This document shows positions 18,399 to 27,415 of a DNA stretch of 64,000 nt, piece by piece. The notes under the pieces were generated by a model. That model did no database searches and was not told the DNA's origin. It saw nothing but the letters and a program-made list of their open reading frames with translations. Source of the DNA: Paenibacillus selenitireducens (GTDB lineage: Bacteria > Bacillota > Bacilli > Paenibacillales > Paenibacillaceae); NCBI RefSeq assembly GCF_002021565.1, contig NZ_MSZX01000011.1, positions 124,027 to 188,026 of the forward strand, read 5' to 3'. How positions within the stretch are numbered: position 1 is the first letter of the stretch; each line of letters begins with the position of its first letter. Made by a program: the position numbers and the translations under genes.

Positions 18399-19235
18399 TT
18401 ATAATGGCGCGGTATACCGGCTTCCTTCCAGTACCATCCGGAAATGATTTTTCTCCTGCTGCAATATTTTCAGTGCATACCCCTCATATCCGATCCATTC
18501 CAATCCGAGGGAATAACCGCTTTTGGATTTTGTGACGAATAGCACGTTGAACATCGAAGCGTCGATTTCTCCGCCATCATCCACACGCCATGTGGAGCTC
18601 TTATCCTTGTGGCCGACGAAGTCATGTATGACGAGACCTGTTGGGGTGGTCAGTACAAGACTAGCCAACGGCAACTGCTTCCCCGTCTGCGTGAATTGCA
18701 CGAGTCCGATTTGGATGTCGGAAGAAACCTGGCCGATCAGCGATTGCTTGGCTATTTTGCGCTGTTTTATCTTCTCGATCGAACGGACGGTGGAGGAAGA
18801 GAAGGCGCCTTTCGTCAGCGCTGTGTACGTTAGAAATTGATGACCTGTGAAGGTATCCTTCTCCGCCAGCACGATACTTGCGTTGCTCGGCATTTTGCCC
18901 GCGGGAAGTCGATACCGTTCTCCATTGTCTTGATCGAAATTGTAGGCGGTTTGTCTACCGGTCGATGATTCCGAGCCCTTCTGATGTTTCTCATAATGAA
19001 TGAGCGTACGTAAACCGGGCGCATAAATAGCCTTGATATAACGCTTGGGATTCTTGGTGTCGAACCCGAGAAGCTGTTGGCCGGACGAGTCGACATACCC
19101 GAAGGTTAGCTTCGAGCCTTGCAATTGGTCGGTGGCTGCCGGTTTAGCACCTGCCTGCGCAGGCGTAGTAGGCGAGAGGAAGAGCATACTTCCAGCGATA
19201 AGGATACTCATCGCCATAGCTAGAATTTTTTTCAT
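18399..19235 (-). CDS. Secreted protein of unknown function
   Basis: This 278-residue protein has a clear Sec signal peptide (MKK start, hydrophobic core, PAQAGA cleavage region near residue 30). The mature part is beta-rich, with repeated short strands, basic patches around residues 150-170 and no cysteines, consistent with an exported single-domain protein. I do not recognise the family. The start has AAAGGAG eight bases upstream on the minus strand. It lies divergent to the SLH-anchored hydrolase gene, so both are surface or extracellular proteins sharing a 250-base upstream region. Confidence 0.75.
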   Translation of the reverse strand: MKKILAMAMSILIAGSMLFLSPTTPAQAGAKPAATDQLQGSKLTFGYVDSSGQQLLGFDTKNPKRYIKAIYAPGLRTLIHYEKHQKGSESSTGRQTAYNFDQDNGERYRLPAGKMPSNASIVLAEKDTFTGHQFLTYTALTKGAFSSSTVRSIEKIKQRKIAKQSLIGQVSSDIQIGLVQFTQTGKQLPLASLVLTTPTGLVIHDFVGHKDKSSTWRVDDGGEIDASMFNVLFVTKSKSGYSLGLEWIGYEGYALKILQQEKNHFRMVLEGSRYTAPL

Positions 19236-19485
19236 GGAAAAACTCCTTTGGGTTCGTAAGAATTAGAAATGCATAGCGAATATACCTTATTATGGATAAA
19301 ATTAGCAAGCGGAAAATATATTTATAGGCAAATTTATTTCGATTGTAAAGGTTTTGTATCGATAATATTGAGAGTTTGTAAATCTATATACATGGCTTAT
19401 GCAACTTTAATATAGTTACGGTGTAGTCAGAAATATCTATCCACTGTAGATCCAACATACTTCATACAAGGCGGTGCAGACACAC

Positions 19486-22400
19486 GTGTTAAAGAACAAA
19501 TGGGCACGACTATTATTGACGATTCCTTTATCGATGAGTTTCTTCGGATCAGCGATTCCTATGGCTTCCGTTAGTGCGAAAGCAACAGAAGTTCCGACCC
19601 AATCACCTCGGTCGAATGCAACAGGACAATGGATGTCCGGAGAATTTCATGTCCATACCTTTGAATCGGATGATGCGCAAATTTCATTAGAGGATGCATT
19701 GGACCATGCGTTTGATACATACGGATTTGATTGGATCGCAACGGCGAACCACTTGAGATCTTCCAAGCGAGACGATACGGGAGCAGACATTCCAGGAGGA
19801 CCGATTCCTTTCTCCAAGGGCGCCATGGAATATGAAGTTCCGAAAATTAAACAATTACAAGCCCAAGGGAAATATGCGGGAAAGACGATTTTCTCCGGCT
19901 TTGAATGGGACATGCCTTCACATGAACACGTGTCCGTTGGTATCTTGGGTAATGAACCGAACTCAGAAGCAACGCTAAAAGCAGCGAATCAATTCGAATA
20001 TTTGTTCACGAATCGGGACAAAACTTGGTTCGATCCGGCAGACGTTGCGGTGTGGGATCAACAGGGAAAGCGTGCTTATACAACGCATGCGGACGCATTG
20101 ACTGCGGTGCAATGGCTCAAAGACAGATATGCCGAGACAAGTTATATGATACTGAATCATCCTTCGCGGATCGTAGGCAAATACACGATTGCGGACATCC
20201 GCGACTTAAATAATGCAGCGCCAGACATCGTATTCGGGATGGAAGGCATGATCGGCGGACAGATGGAACCTGATCGCGGCGGCTATAATACCGCATATAA
20301 CACTGCCAACCCTACAGAGAACACGAATTACAAAAACAGATCCTATGGTGGGACAGACTACATGGTTGCCAAAGTTGGCGGTGTATGGGATGCCTTGTTA
20401 GGCGATGGCCGTCGGTTCTGGAACTTTGCGAATTCAGATTTTCACTTCAAAATAAGAGGTCCATATTCAAGCGGATACTGGCCAGGTGAATATTCCAAGA
20501 ACTATACGTGGACCGAAGGCCGAGATATGCAATCCATCTTGAATGGCATGCGTTCCGGTAAATCGTTCTCCGTCTATGGCGATTTGATTAATGCCTTGGA
20601 TTTCAACGTAGCGAGTAACGGTGTGAAGGAAGACATGGGCGGCGATTTGAAAGTAACCGAAGGGGATGATCTTCAGCTTACCATTCGCTTCAAGAGTCCA
20701 GCGAAGAACAACTATGAGTCCCCCGTGGACAGCGGCACTTCTGCGAACGCAGCGCCTCAGGTCGATCACGTGGATTTGATTGCAGGGGATGTTTCGGAAA
20801 AGGCGGAGCCTGGAACCGAGGCGTACAATAAAGATACGAACGATTCCACCAAGGTGATTGCAACCTTTACAAGCAAGGATTGGACGGTAGATAGCGAAGG
20901 CTATAACGTCATTCAATATGATCTCAAATCCGTTGATAAAAATCAGTATTTCCGCTTGCGCGGCACGAACTTAGGCATGAACGTGGAAGGGGAGACGCAA
21001 GACGGCAATCCGCTGCTTGACCCGATCACGAATCAAGCGGATGATAACACGCGTTTTAATGCCATTAACGATCGCAACTATCATGATTTGTGGTTCTATT
21101 CAAATCCAGTATTTGTTACGGTAGCCCCTGACGATGAGCAAGCTGTTCAAGATACGCTTCAAGCTCTGGATTTAGGCGATTTAAGCAACGTGACTGCCGA
21201 CATCTCATTGCCGATCATCGGTGAGCGTGGAACGCGTATTGACTGGACAAGTTCAGAACCAACAATCATCACGAACGACGGAAAATGGGTTGCGCAGCCT
21301 GCGAATAATAGCTTGGTGACTCTTACAGCTACGATCATGCGCGGAGAGGCGAAACGAACCAAGACTTTTTTTGCATTGGTACAAGGGGTTGATCCTTCAA
21401 CGGTGCAGTTACGTAATGCCATGATGACCGCTGACGGATTGCCATATCCGAACAGTTCATGGACGAATCAAACCGTGACAGCAAGCGTGTACGCAGACGT
21501 GTATGCTCCAAGTACATCTGCTGTGATTGAGCTGTCTTTGGACGGCGGAGAAAATTATCAGCCGTATGCAAGTCATGAAGCACTCGAGTTTGCACAAGAA
21601 GGGGAGCATTCGCTTCTATTCCGGGCAACGGACGATTTGGGTAATCAGACGGTATTGCCGCTTGTGGTGAAAATAGATAAAACATTGCCCGTCATTAGCC
21701 TCGTAGGATCTCCTTCCATGACGCTTACGGTAGGGGACACGTATCGCGAGCCAGGTGCTAAGGTGACGGATGCGGTAGGCGTTCCTGGAGAAGTCACGGT
21801 AACGGGCGATGTGAATACGTCTGTAGCCGGCACTTATGTTTTGCATTATCATGCAGCGGATGCCGCTGGAAATCAGGCTGTAGAGGTGCAACGTACGATT
21901 CATGTTGTATCCCAAACAGGCGGCACGAAACCGCCGACAGGTGATGGTTCAAGCACTGGAGGCACGATCCCAACAGCGCCGACACCGGAAGTAACGCAGC
22001 CATTGCCATCTGCGCAAGTGGATGTATCTGCTGCCGTAGGTGCAAAAGGCAGTATCCCGAATGTCGTACAGTGGGTGATTCCACAAGGAGCGGTTACAGC
22101 AGACGGCAAGATGAATATTGCTGTTCTGAATGAAGAACAAGCGCCATCGACAGGAGCACAAACCGTCTTGAGCCCAATAATTGCGTTGACAAGCACGTCG
22201 AACCCAACCTTATCTAAACCAATGACATTAACGCTACATTATGATGCGGATAAGCTTGCAACGGGACAGAAACCGGCTGTGTATTATTACAATGCAGCGA
22301 TTCATAGCTGGATATATGTCGGAGGATCCCTGAACGCGGATGGTACGATTACTGTGGATCGGAAGAAGCTAGAGACCTTTGCCGTATTCGGTTATGAACC

Positions 22401-22956
22401 GATTGTATTCGCGGATATGAATGGACATTGGGCGAAAACGTCTATCGATCGTCTCACGGGAATGCAAGCGATCCGTGGTTACGAAGATCATTTGTTCCAT
22501 CCGAACGACCAAGTGACGAGAGCGCAGTTTGCAAGCATTTTTGCAAAAGCCCTTGGGCTTCAAGCCAGTGGAAATGCTCTAGTATTTAACGATACGGACG
22601 AAATTCCAACCTGGGCGAAGTCAGATATCGCTGCCCTTGTGGAAGCAGGGTGGATTAGCGGGTACAAGGAGAATGGGCAAGTCAGCTTTAAGCCGGATCA
22701 AGTGATTACAAGAGCGGAGATCGCGGTGATGCTGAACCAAGCATTGCATTTAGATTCGCAGTCGGCTGGCGATGCGACAAGCCAATTCAAAGACGTATCG
22801 CAAATTCCAAGCTGGACGCATGCATCGGTGAATTCCCTCGTCCAATCGGGAATTATCCAAGGTTACGAGGATCAGAGCTTCCGCGCTAATAGCCATGCGA
22901 CTAGAGCAGAAGCTGCGGTGATGATGAATAAGTTGTTGGATGCGTTGAATAGGTAG
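19486..22956 (+). CDS. SLH-anchored PHP-domain (CehA/McbA-like) surface protein
   Basis: This ~1156-residue secreted protein has a signal peptide ending near SVSAKA. A CehA/McbA-type PHP metallohydrolase domain follows (about 45-390), with FHVHT and a NSDFHFK segment as likely metal-binding motifs. Then come an aBig-type Ig-like domain (about 555-632), an Ig-like domain with DUF5011 features (about 736-800), a Gly/Thr-rich linker and three SLH repeats near 975, 1034 and 1100. SLH repeats hold proteins to pyruvylated wall polymer. The enzyme part probably hydrolyses phosphoester or similar bonds outside the cell; the substrate is unknown. I chose the second GTG (giving MLKNKW), about 11 bases after AAGGCGG; a GTG at 19474 is also possible. 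Confidence 0.88.
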   Translation: MLKNKWARLLLTIPLSMSFFGSAIPMASVSAKATEVPTQSPRSNATGQWMSGEFHVHTFESDDAQISLEDALDHAFDTYGFDWIATANHLRSSKRDDTGADIPGGPIPFSKGAMEYEVPKIKQLQAQGKYAGKTIFSGFEWDMPSHEHVSVGILGNEPNSEATLKAANQFEYLFTNRDKTWFDPADVAVWDQQGKRAYTTHADALTAVQWLKDRYAETSYMILNHPSRIVGKYTIADIRDLNNAAPDIVFGMEGMIGGQMEPDRGGYNTAYNTANPTENTNYKNRSYGGTDYMVAKVGGVWDALLGDGRRFWNFANSDFHFKIRGPYSSGYWPGEYSKNYTWTEGRDMQSILNGMRSGKSFSVYGDLINALDFNVASNGVKEDMGGDLKVTEGDDLQLTIRFKSPAKNNYESPVDSGTSANAAPQVDHVDLIAGDVSEKAEPGTEAYNKDTNDSTKVIATFTSKDWTVDSEGYNVIQYDLKSVDKNQYFRLRGTNLGMNVEGETQDGNPLLDPITNQADDNTRFNAINDRNYHDLWFYSNPVFVTVAPDDEQAVQDTLQALDLGDLSNVTADISLPIIGERGTRIDWTSSEPTIITNDGKWVAQPANNSLVTLTATIMRGEAKRTKTFFALVQGVDPSTVQLRNAMMTADGLPYPNSSWTNQTVTASVYADVYAPSTSAVIELSLDGGENYQPYASHEALEFAQEGEHSLLFRATDDLGNQTVLPLVVKIDKTLPVISLVGSPSMTLTVGDTYREPGAKVTDAVGVPGEVTVTGDVNTSVAGTYVLHYHAADAAGNQAVEVQRTIHVVSQTGGTKPPTGDGSSTGGTIPTAPTPEVTQPLPSAQVDVSAAVGAKGSIPNVVQWVIPQGAVTADGKMNIAVLNEEQAPSTGAQTVLSPIIALTSTSNPTLSKPMTLTLHYDADKLATGQKPAVYYYNAAIHSWIYVGGSLNADGTITVDRKKLETFAVFGYEPIVFADMNGHWAKTSIDRLTGMQAIRGYEDHLFHPNDQVTRAQFASIFAKALGLQASGNALVFNDTDEIPTWAKSDIAALVEAGWISGYKENGQVSFKPDQVITRAEIAVMLNQALHLDSQSAGDATSQFKDVSQIPSWTHASVNSLVQSGIIQGYEDQSFRANSHATRAEAAVMMNKLLDALNR

Positions 22957-22970
22957 AATGGAAAATAATG

Positions 22971-23016
22971 AAAAGGCTGGCACCGTGGTATCAACCACAG
23001 GCGTGTCAGCTTTTTT
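22971..23016 (+). terminator. Terminator of the SLH-protein gene
   Basis: AAAAGGCTGGCAC pairs with GTGTCAGCTTTTTT, and an inner GTGGT/ACCAC extends the stem. It begins about 15 bases after the stop codon. Confidence 0.82.
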
Positions 23017-23139
23017 GTCGCGCCTAAATAAGAATAAGCCATGCCTATCAAATATAGTAATATTTTTACAACAAAAGAGGATTTATGGAAGAAATTGTAG
23101 AATGATAGATTGTACTTCAAAACGTAGGAGGATGATGAA

Positions 23140-24180
23140 ATGGATTGGAAGAATAAGAATTTCTTCGGGATTGCCGCTGTGGTTGTGGTTACTAGTATAT
23201 CGCTATTCGTGACCAGTACGCCGGTATTTGCGGCGACAACGTCGTTCGGTAAATGGTCTAGCCGTACGCAGACGATGTATATTTCCACGGGTGCAGATAT
23301 CTCGGCTTGGCAAAGCGGGGCATCCAAATGGAAGAATGCTACGAATTACAATATTTCGACTGCCATCGGGGTGAATTCTACCTATTATACGGTCGATGTG
23401 AATAATTCGAAGGTCGATTGGGATGGTCTGACGACATATAATGTACTGAACGGTAAAATCACGCAAGCAACCTTAAATCTGAATACATATTATACCGCGC
23501 AGAGCAAATATACGAGCAGCATCAAAGCCGGGGTCACCGGTCATGAAGTAGGACATTCATTGGGACTGAATCATACATCCGTAGTCGAAACGAGTTCTAT
23601 TATGCACCCGTATACGTTCAATAGTAACGGTACGTTGGCAAGGTCTCTATCCCCATCTTCATCGGATATTTCCGTCGTAAATGGTCTCTATCCAGCCTTG
23701 CTCAAGAATGAGCAGACCGATCCGAGCGAGTCGGAGTTGACGACGGACCCAAACATTGTGTATATGCATCCGTCATGGGCTGTCTATTACGCCAATGAAC
23801 AAGAATTGAGAGAAGCGGCTGATCTTGTTGTCTATGCGAAAGTGTCCGATCGCAACATGACGCCTTTTCAAATTAATGATATTAGCACGTATGTGACCGA
23901 GACGAATGTAGACATTCTCGATGTCGTGAAAGGCGATTTGACACAGCCGGGTGATCGGATTGTTGTATCCCAAATGGGAGGAACTTTCGGGAATATGAAG
24001 GCAATTTCAGACAGTTCTACGCTGCTCCAGAATGAGCAGGTTGTATTATTATTTTTGCGCCAAGTGGATGAGAATACCTACCGTCCGATCAATGGTGACG
24101 ATGGTGTATACGTAAGCACGGGAGGAAGCTTTCATAATATTTCAAGTCAGCAGGCGTTGAACGAATCTCTTCTTCCATAA
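23140..24180 (+). CDS. Secreted matrixin-like zinc metalloprotease
   Basis: This 346-residue protein has a signal peptide (cleavage near VFAA, about residue 30) and a compact metzincin domain of about 160 residues. The zinc motif HEVGHSLGLNH supplies H135, H139 and H145 with catalytic E136. The Met-turn SSIMHPY follows with Met155. This fits the peptidase M10A group. The C-terminal ~150 residues form a separate domain, beginning near EQTDPSESE, that I do not recognise; it may bind a partner or inhibit the protease. The gene has a GGAGG ribosome site and is followed by a small lipoprotein gene, possibly a partner. Confidence 0.88.
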   Translation: MDWKNKNFFGIAAVVVVTSISLFVTSTPVFAATTSFGKWSSRTQTMYISTGADISAWQSGASKWKNATNYNISTAIGVNSTYYTVDVNNSKVDWDGLTTYNVLNGKITQATLNLNTYYTAQSKYTSSIKAGVTGHEVGHSLGLNHTSVVETSSIMHPYTFNSNGTLARSLSPSSSDISVVNGLYPALLKNEQTDPSESELTTDPNIVYMHPSWAVYYANEQELREAADLVVYAKVSDRNMTPFQINDISTYVTETNVDILDVVKGDLTQPGDRIVVSQMGGTFGNMKAISDSSTLLQNEQVVLLFLRQVDENTYRPINGDDGVYVSTGGSFHNISSQQALNESLLP

Positions 24181-24261
24181 TAGAGATGAATCGTAAGATA
24201 TCGCTCGAACCTTGAAACATTGCGAACATGAATTACGTTTGGAAAATAGAGGTGATGTTTC

Positions 24262-24624
24262 ATGCGAAAGCTGATGATTCTAATTCTAGTCGTGATATGT
24301 TGCGCTTGTTCGAATACGAAAAGCGATTCAACAACAGCGACACCACTCATATCTGAACAAAAAACAGCTCATTCGATCCCGTTCCCGCTCATCAAATGGA
24401 ATCATCACATCTATCGAATAACGACTGAAAATGTAACGGATATTGAACTTGAAATCGGCGAAATCGAATATCAATCGATGAATGAAGAACGAGAGACGCC
24501 AGACAACTTCTCGACGTCTTATCCGGCGGGAACGAAGTTATATAAAATTCTAGACATCGATACAAGTGAGGCGATTGCCATTCAAGAGGATGCCGGCACG
24601 TACGTGAAGGCCGTTGCGAATTAA
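24262..24624 (+). CDS. Small putative lipoprotein
   Basis: This 120-residue protein has a short hydrophobic signal followed by CCAC, where the last Cys is the probable lipidation site; Cys at -3 makes the lipobox atypical. A Ser/Thr/Lys linker follows, then a small mixed alpha/beta domain ending in a strand-rich segment. The family is not recognised. It has GAGGTGATG as ribosome site and lies 81 bases after the matrixin-like protease gene in the same direction, so a membrane-anchored partner or inhibitor is possible but not shown. Confidence 0.7.
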   Translation: MRKLMILILVVICCACSNTKSDSTTATPLISEQKTAHSIPFPLIKWNHHIYRITTENVTDIELEIGEIEYQSMNEERETPDNFSTSYPAGTKLYKILDIDTSEAIAIQEDAGTYVKAVAN

Positions 24625-24661
24625 TCGTCACAAATATACAAATTGGATATAAGCATGCGCA

Positions 24662-24728
24662 CCCTGTCAGTTGCCAGCAAGAAGGATATACGATCCTTTG
24701 GTTACTGACGGGGTGTTTGTTGTATTTT
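24662..24728 (+). terminator. Terminator-like hairpin after the lipoprotein gene
   Basis: CCCTGTCAGT pairs with ACTGACGGGG, with an inner GGAT/ATCC stem. The following stretch is T-rich but broken by G (GTGTTTGTTGT). Confidence 0.6.
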
Positions 24729-24757
24729 TTCGTAATTCCTCAAAAAAAGTGTACAAT
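24729..24757 (+). promoter_or_regulatory. Possible promoter of the M20 dipeptidase gene
   Basis: TTCGTA, a 17-base spacer and TACAAT lie about 37 bases before the gene start. The -10 box is good but the -35 box is weak. Confidence 0.35.
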
Positions 24758-24793
24758 AGCGTTATACATATATAGAGGAGGCATTTACCACCG

Positions 24794-26149
24794 ATGAGTT
24801 ATGAGACTTTTTTCCAAAATAACAGAGAACAGCATTTGAACGAATTGAAAGAATGGTTATCCATTCCTAGTATTTCTGCCTTGTCCGCGCACAAAGCAGA
24901 TGTGAATAAAGCAGCGTCTTGGTTGGAAGAGAAGCTGAAAAGCGCAGGGCTTGAGCATGTGGAAGTTCATCAGACGAACGGGCATCCGATTATTACGGCA
25001 GATTATTTGCATGCGCCAGGGAAACCGACGATTCTGGTCTATGGGCATTATGACGTACAGCCGGTCGACCCGTTGAACCTATGGACCACACCGCCGTTCG
25101 AGCCGGACATTCGGGAGGGTAAACTTTATGCCCGCGGCGCGACAGACGATAAAGGACAATTGTTCCTACATGTCAAAGCCGTCGAAGCGATTCTTAGAGA
25201 AGAGAAAGAGCTTCCCGTGAACATTAAATTCTGTATCGAAGGGGAAGAGGAAATTTCCAGTGCAAGCCTTCCGCCATTCTTGGATGCGAATAAGGATAAG
25301 CTGGCGACAGATGCGATCATCATCTCGGATACCTCATTATTAGAGCCAGGGAAACCGGCAATCAGTACAGGTCTTCGCGGTCTATGCTCGCTTGAAATTG
25401 AGATCAATACGGCCAATACGGATCTACATTCCGGAACGTTCGGCGGCGGTGTACCGAATGCACTGCATGCAATCGTCGAATTGTTGGCTACGCTTCATGA
25501 CAAGCAAGGACGTGTGGCTGTAGAAGGCTTCTACCAAGGCGTACCTGAGCTGTCATCGATGATGCGTGAGGAATTTGCGAAGCAGAACATGGATGAGCAA
25601 GCTTTGACGAATAAGCTGGGTCTTGAGACTTTATACGGTGAAGAAGGTTATTCGTTCGTGGAACGTACAGGAGCTCGCCCAACGCTTGAATTGAACGGGG
25701 TATACGGCGGATTCCAAGGCGAAGGCACGAAGACGGTCATTCCGAAGGAAGCGCTTGCGAAGATTACTTGCCGATTGGTTGGCGATCAAGATCCGCAAGA
25801 CATTTTGGATAAAATTAAAGTACATTTGAACAGCCATGTACCAACCGGAGCAACCTTGAAAATCACGGATGGCGAAAAGGCCCGTGCATTCAATATCGAT
25901 CCAACGGATCGTGTGCTTCAAGTGGCAGCTGACGCGTATGCAAGCGTGTATGGAACACGTGCCCTGTTCACGAAAGACGGCGGTTCGATTCCGATCGTGG
26001 AAACCTTCTCGCGTGTACTTGGCGCACCCGTCGTCATGATGGGCTTCGGTCTACCGGACGAGAACCTGCATGCACCGGATGAGCACTTTAATTTGGAGAA
26101 CTTTGATAAAGGTTTATTGACGATTGTCGAGTTTTTGAAGACGGTATAA
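24794..26149 (+). CDS. M20-family dipeptidase
   Basis: This 451-residue cytosolic metallopeptidase shows the full set of two-zinc ligands in order. These are His in VYGHYDVQP, bridging Asp in ATDDKGQ followed by the EGEEE catalytic/ligand block, Asp in IISDTS, and His in ENLHAPDEH near the C-terminus. A lid (dimerisation) domain with LHSGTFGG lies in the middle. Length and motifs match the carnosinase/PepV-like dipeptidase group (M20A/F). It should release amino acids from short peptides. The DUF488 gene starts two bases after its stop, so they are co-transcribed. The ribosome site is GAGGAGG. Confidence 0.92.
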   Translation: MSYETFFQNNREQHLNELKEWLSIPSISALSAHKADVNKAASWLEEKLKSAGLEHVEVHQTNGHPIITADYLHAPGKPTILVYGHYDVQPVDPLNLWTTPPFEPDIREGKLYARGATDDKGQLFLHVKAVEAILREEKELPVNIKFCIEGEEEISSASLPPFLDANKDKLATDAIIISDTSLLEPGKPAISTGLRGLCSLEIEINTANTDLHSGTFGGGVPNALHAIVELLATLHDKQGRVAVEGFYQGVPELSSMMREEFAKQNMDEQALTNKLGLETLYGEEGYSFVERTGARPTLELNGVYGGFQGEGTKTVIPKEALAKITCRLVGDQDPQDILDKIKVHLNSHVPTGATLKITDGEKARAFNIDPTDRVLQVAADAYASVYGTRALFTKDGGSIPIVETFSRVLGAPVVMMGFGLPDENLHAPDEHFNLENFDKGLLTIVEFLKTV

Positions 26150-26150
26150 C

Positions 26151-26516
26151 ATGTCCCGTTCCAATATTCGATTGATGCGTATTTATGAACCGCCTACACC
26201 CGAAGACGGTTACCGCATTCTGATCGACAGATTGTGGCCGCGTGGGGTATCTAAACAGCAAGCCGCCATCGACGAGTGGATGAAAGAGATCGCTCCAAGC
26301 CCCGAGCTGCGCAAGTGGTTCTGCCACCAGCCGGACCGGTTCGAGACTTTTAGCGAATGCTATATTCGTGAACTAGAGGAAGACTCCAACAAGAGTACGC
26401 TCGCCGATCAAATATGTGAACTATCGCTTGATAGGGCGGTTACGCTGGTTTACGCCGCCAAAGATTCTGTTCATAATCATGCTAACGTGTTGTATCGGTG
26501 GTTGATTTCCCGCTAA
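26151..26516 (+). CDS. DUF488-family protein
   Basis: This 121-residue cytosolic protein has the DUF488 (YeaO-like) signature: RIYEPPTPEDGYRILIDRLWPRGVSK, shown here in part, then DEWMKEIAPSPELRKWF. Its function is not known. It starts two bases after the dipeptidase stop with no separate ribosome site beyond the end of that gene, so translation is probably coupled. The conserved Arg/Asp/Trp cluster in LIDRLWPRG looks like a binding pocket. Confidence 0.88.
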   Translation: MSRSNIRLMRIYEPPTPEDGYRILIDRLWPRGVSKQQAAIDEWMKEIAPSPELRKWFCHQPDRFETFSECYIRELEEDSNKSTLADQICELSLDRAVTLVYAAKDSVHNHANVLYRWLISR

Positions 26517-26523
26517 CCGAACA

Positions 26524-26568
26524 TGGGCTGTCCTTTAACCTTACGAAGGTTAGGGGCAGTCCTTTTTT
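26524..26568 (+). terminator. Terminator after the DUF488 gene
   Basis: TTTAACCTT and AAGGTTAGGG form the top of an imperfect stem extended by GGGCTG/CAGTCC, followed by six T residues. It ends the dipeptidase-DUF488 transcript. Confidence 0.75.
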
Positions 26569-26635
26569 GTGCACATTGCTCAGCGATCGGTTAGGAAAAA
26601 AAGAAGTAGAAGACCGTACAAAGTAGAACAGAAAA

Positions 26636-26812
26636 GGGAATGGGTATGGGGTGGAAAAGCGAAAGCGTCCGCCTTTGAAATCGTGTTATTACCGCATAAA
26701 TAAATTCAAACAACACGATTTCAACAGCGGTTGGAACCCCATACCCATCCCTCCCCCATGCGGGAAACGTATGGGTATAAGCAAGGACCTGGCCATCGGC
26801 CAGGTTTTTCTT
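26636..26812 (+). ncRNA. Candidate structured non-coding RNA, family unknown
   Basis: This ~175-base stretch between convergent genes can fold extensively. A 13-bp perfect stem joins ATGGGTATGGGGT (26640-26652) to ACCCCATACCCAT (26736-26748). Inside it are a small GCGAAAGC hairpin, CCGC/GCGG, and an 11-bp perfect stem GAAATCGTGTT/AACACGATTTC (26677-26687 / 26712-26722). A further hairpin CCCATGCG/CGTATGGG (26755-26775) and an intrinsic terminator follow. ATACCCAT at 26741-26748 can alternatively pair with ATGGGTAT at 26771-26778, so two folds compete. No open frame with a ribosome site is present, and I see no good promoter. I do not recognise the family. Confidence 0.6.
26787..26810 (+). terminator. 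Intrinsic terminator of the candidate RNA
   Basis: ACCTGGCC, loop ATC, GGCCAGGT and five T residues form a near-ideal terminator on the plus strand. There is no T-run on the other strand, so it serves rightward transcription. Confidence 0.85.
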
Positions 26813-26829
26813 GTATCAAGTATGTATGC

Positions 26830-27372
26830 TTAACACTCTTCCATATATCTATATCCGCGTTTCACGCCATCTCCTATATACAGAATGTTATTGAGCATGG
26901 AAGGTTGCAATCTGCCTTCTTGATCCAAATATTCGTTGGCAACATATCTTCCTTGGACAGCAGCTAATACATTGGTAATCCCCTGATATAAATCTCGCTC
27001 TATCACATCCGTCAGCGTACATTCAATAGTTATCGGGCATTCCTGAATGACGGGGGCATTGACCAGCAACGATTTCACCGGTGTCAGCTTAACCCCCTCA
27101 AACTTGCTGCATTCATAACCGGATTTGGATCCGCAGAAATCGATTTCCTGTACAAGGGAACGATCGGGTATATTAATCACAAAATCTTTTACATGCTTGA
27201 TTTCATTAACTGCAAACCCTTTGGTGTTGAAGCCGAGAACAACCATATTTTTTAGCGTATATGAAGATGATATCGTAGTTACATGGGGTACTCCGTTTCT
27301 GTCATAGAAGCTAATAAGAATGACTGGGAAGCCATAATACATTTTTTCATAGTTAACTTTAGTCTTTTCCAT
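26830..27372 (-). CDS. Flavin reductase-like domain protein
   Basis: This 180-residue cytosolic protein belongs to the flavin-reductase-like FMN-binding split-barrel family. The N-terminal block YYGFPVILISFYDRNGVPHV, the central VNIPDRSLVQEIDFCG and the C-terminal segment with a ligand-pocket pattern fit family members that bind FMN and reduce flavin or act as oxidoreductases. The physiological substrate is unknown. AGGAGG lies before the ATG. It follows the acetolactate synthase gene by 43 bases in the same direction, so the two may share a transcript, although no functional link is evident. Confidence 0.85.
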   Translation of the reverse strand: MEKTKVNYEKMYYGFPVILISFYDRNGVPHVTTISSSYTLKNMVVLGFNTKGFAVNEIKHVKDFVINIPDRSLVQEIDFCGSKSGYECSKFEGVKLTPVKSLLVNAPVIQECPITIECTLTDVIERDLYQGITNVLAAVQGRYVANEYLDQEGRLQPSMLNNILYIGDGVKRGYRYMEEC

Positions 27373-27415
27373 TACACAAATCCTCCTGAAAAATGAAAAT
27401 AAAACCTATAGCAAT

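Noticed and set aside
26651-26833. 60-residue reading frame in the structured intergenic region
   Set aside because: It starts inside the 5' stem, has no ribosome site and runs through the hairpins and terminator; RNA structure explains the sequence better.
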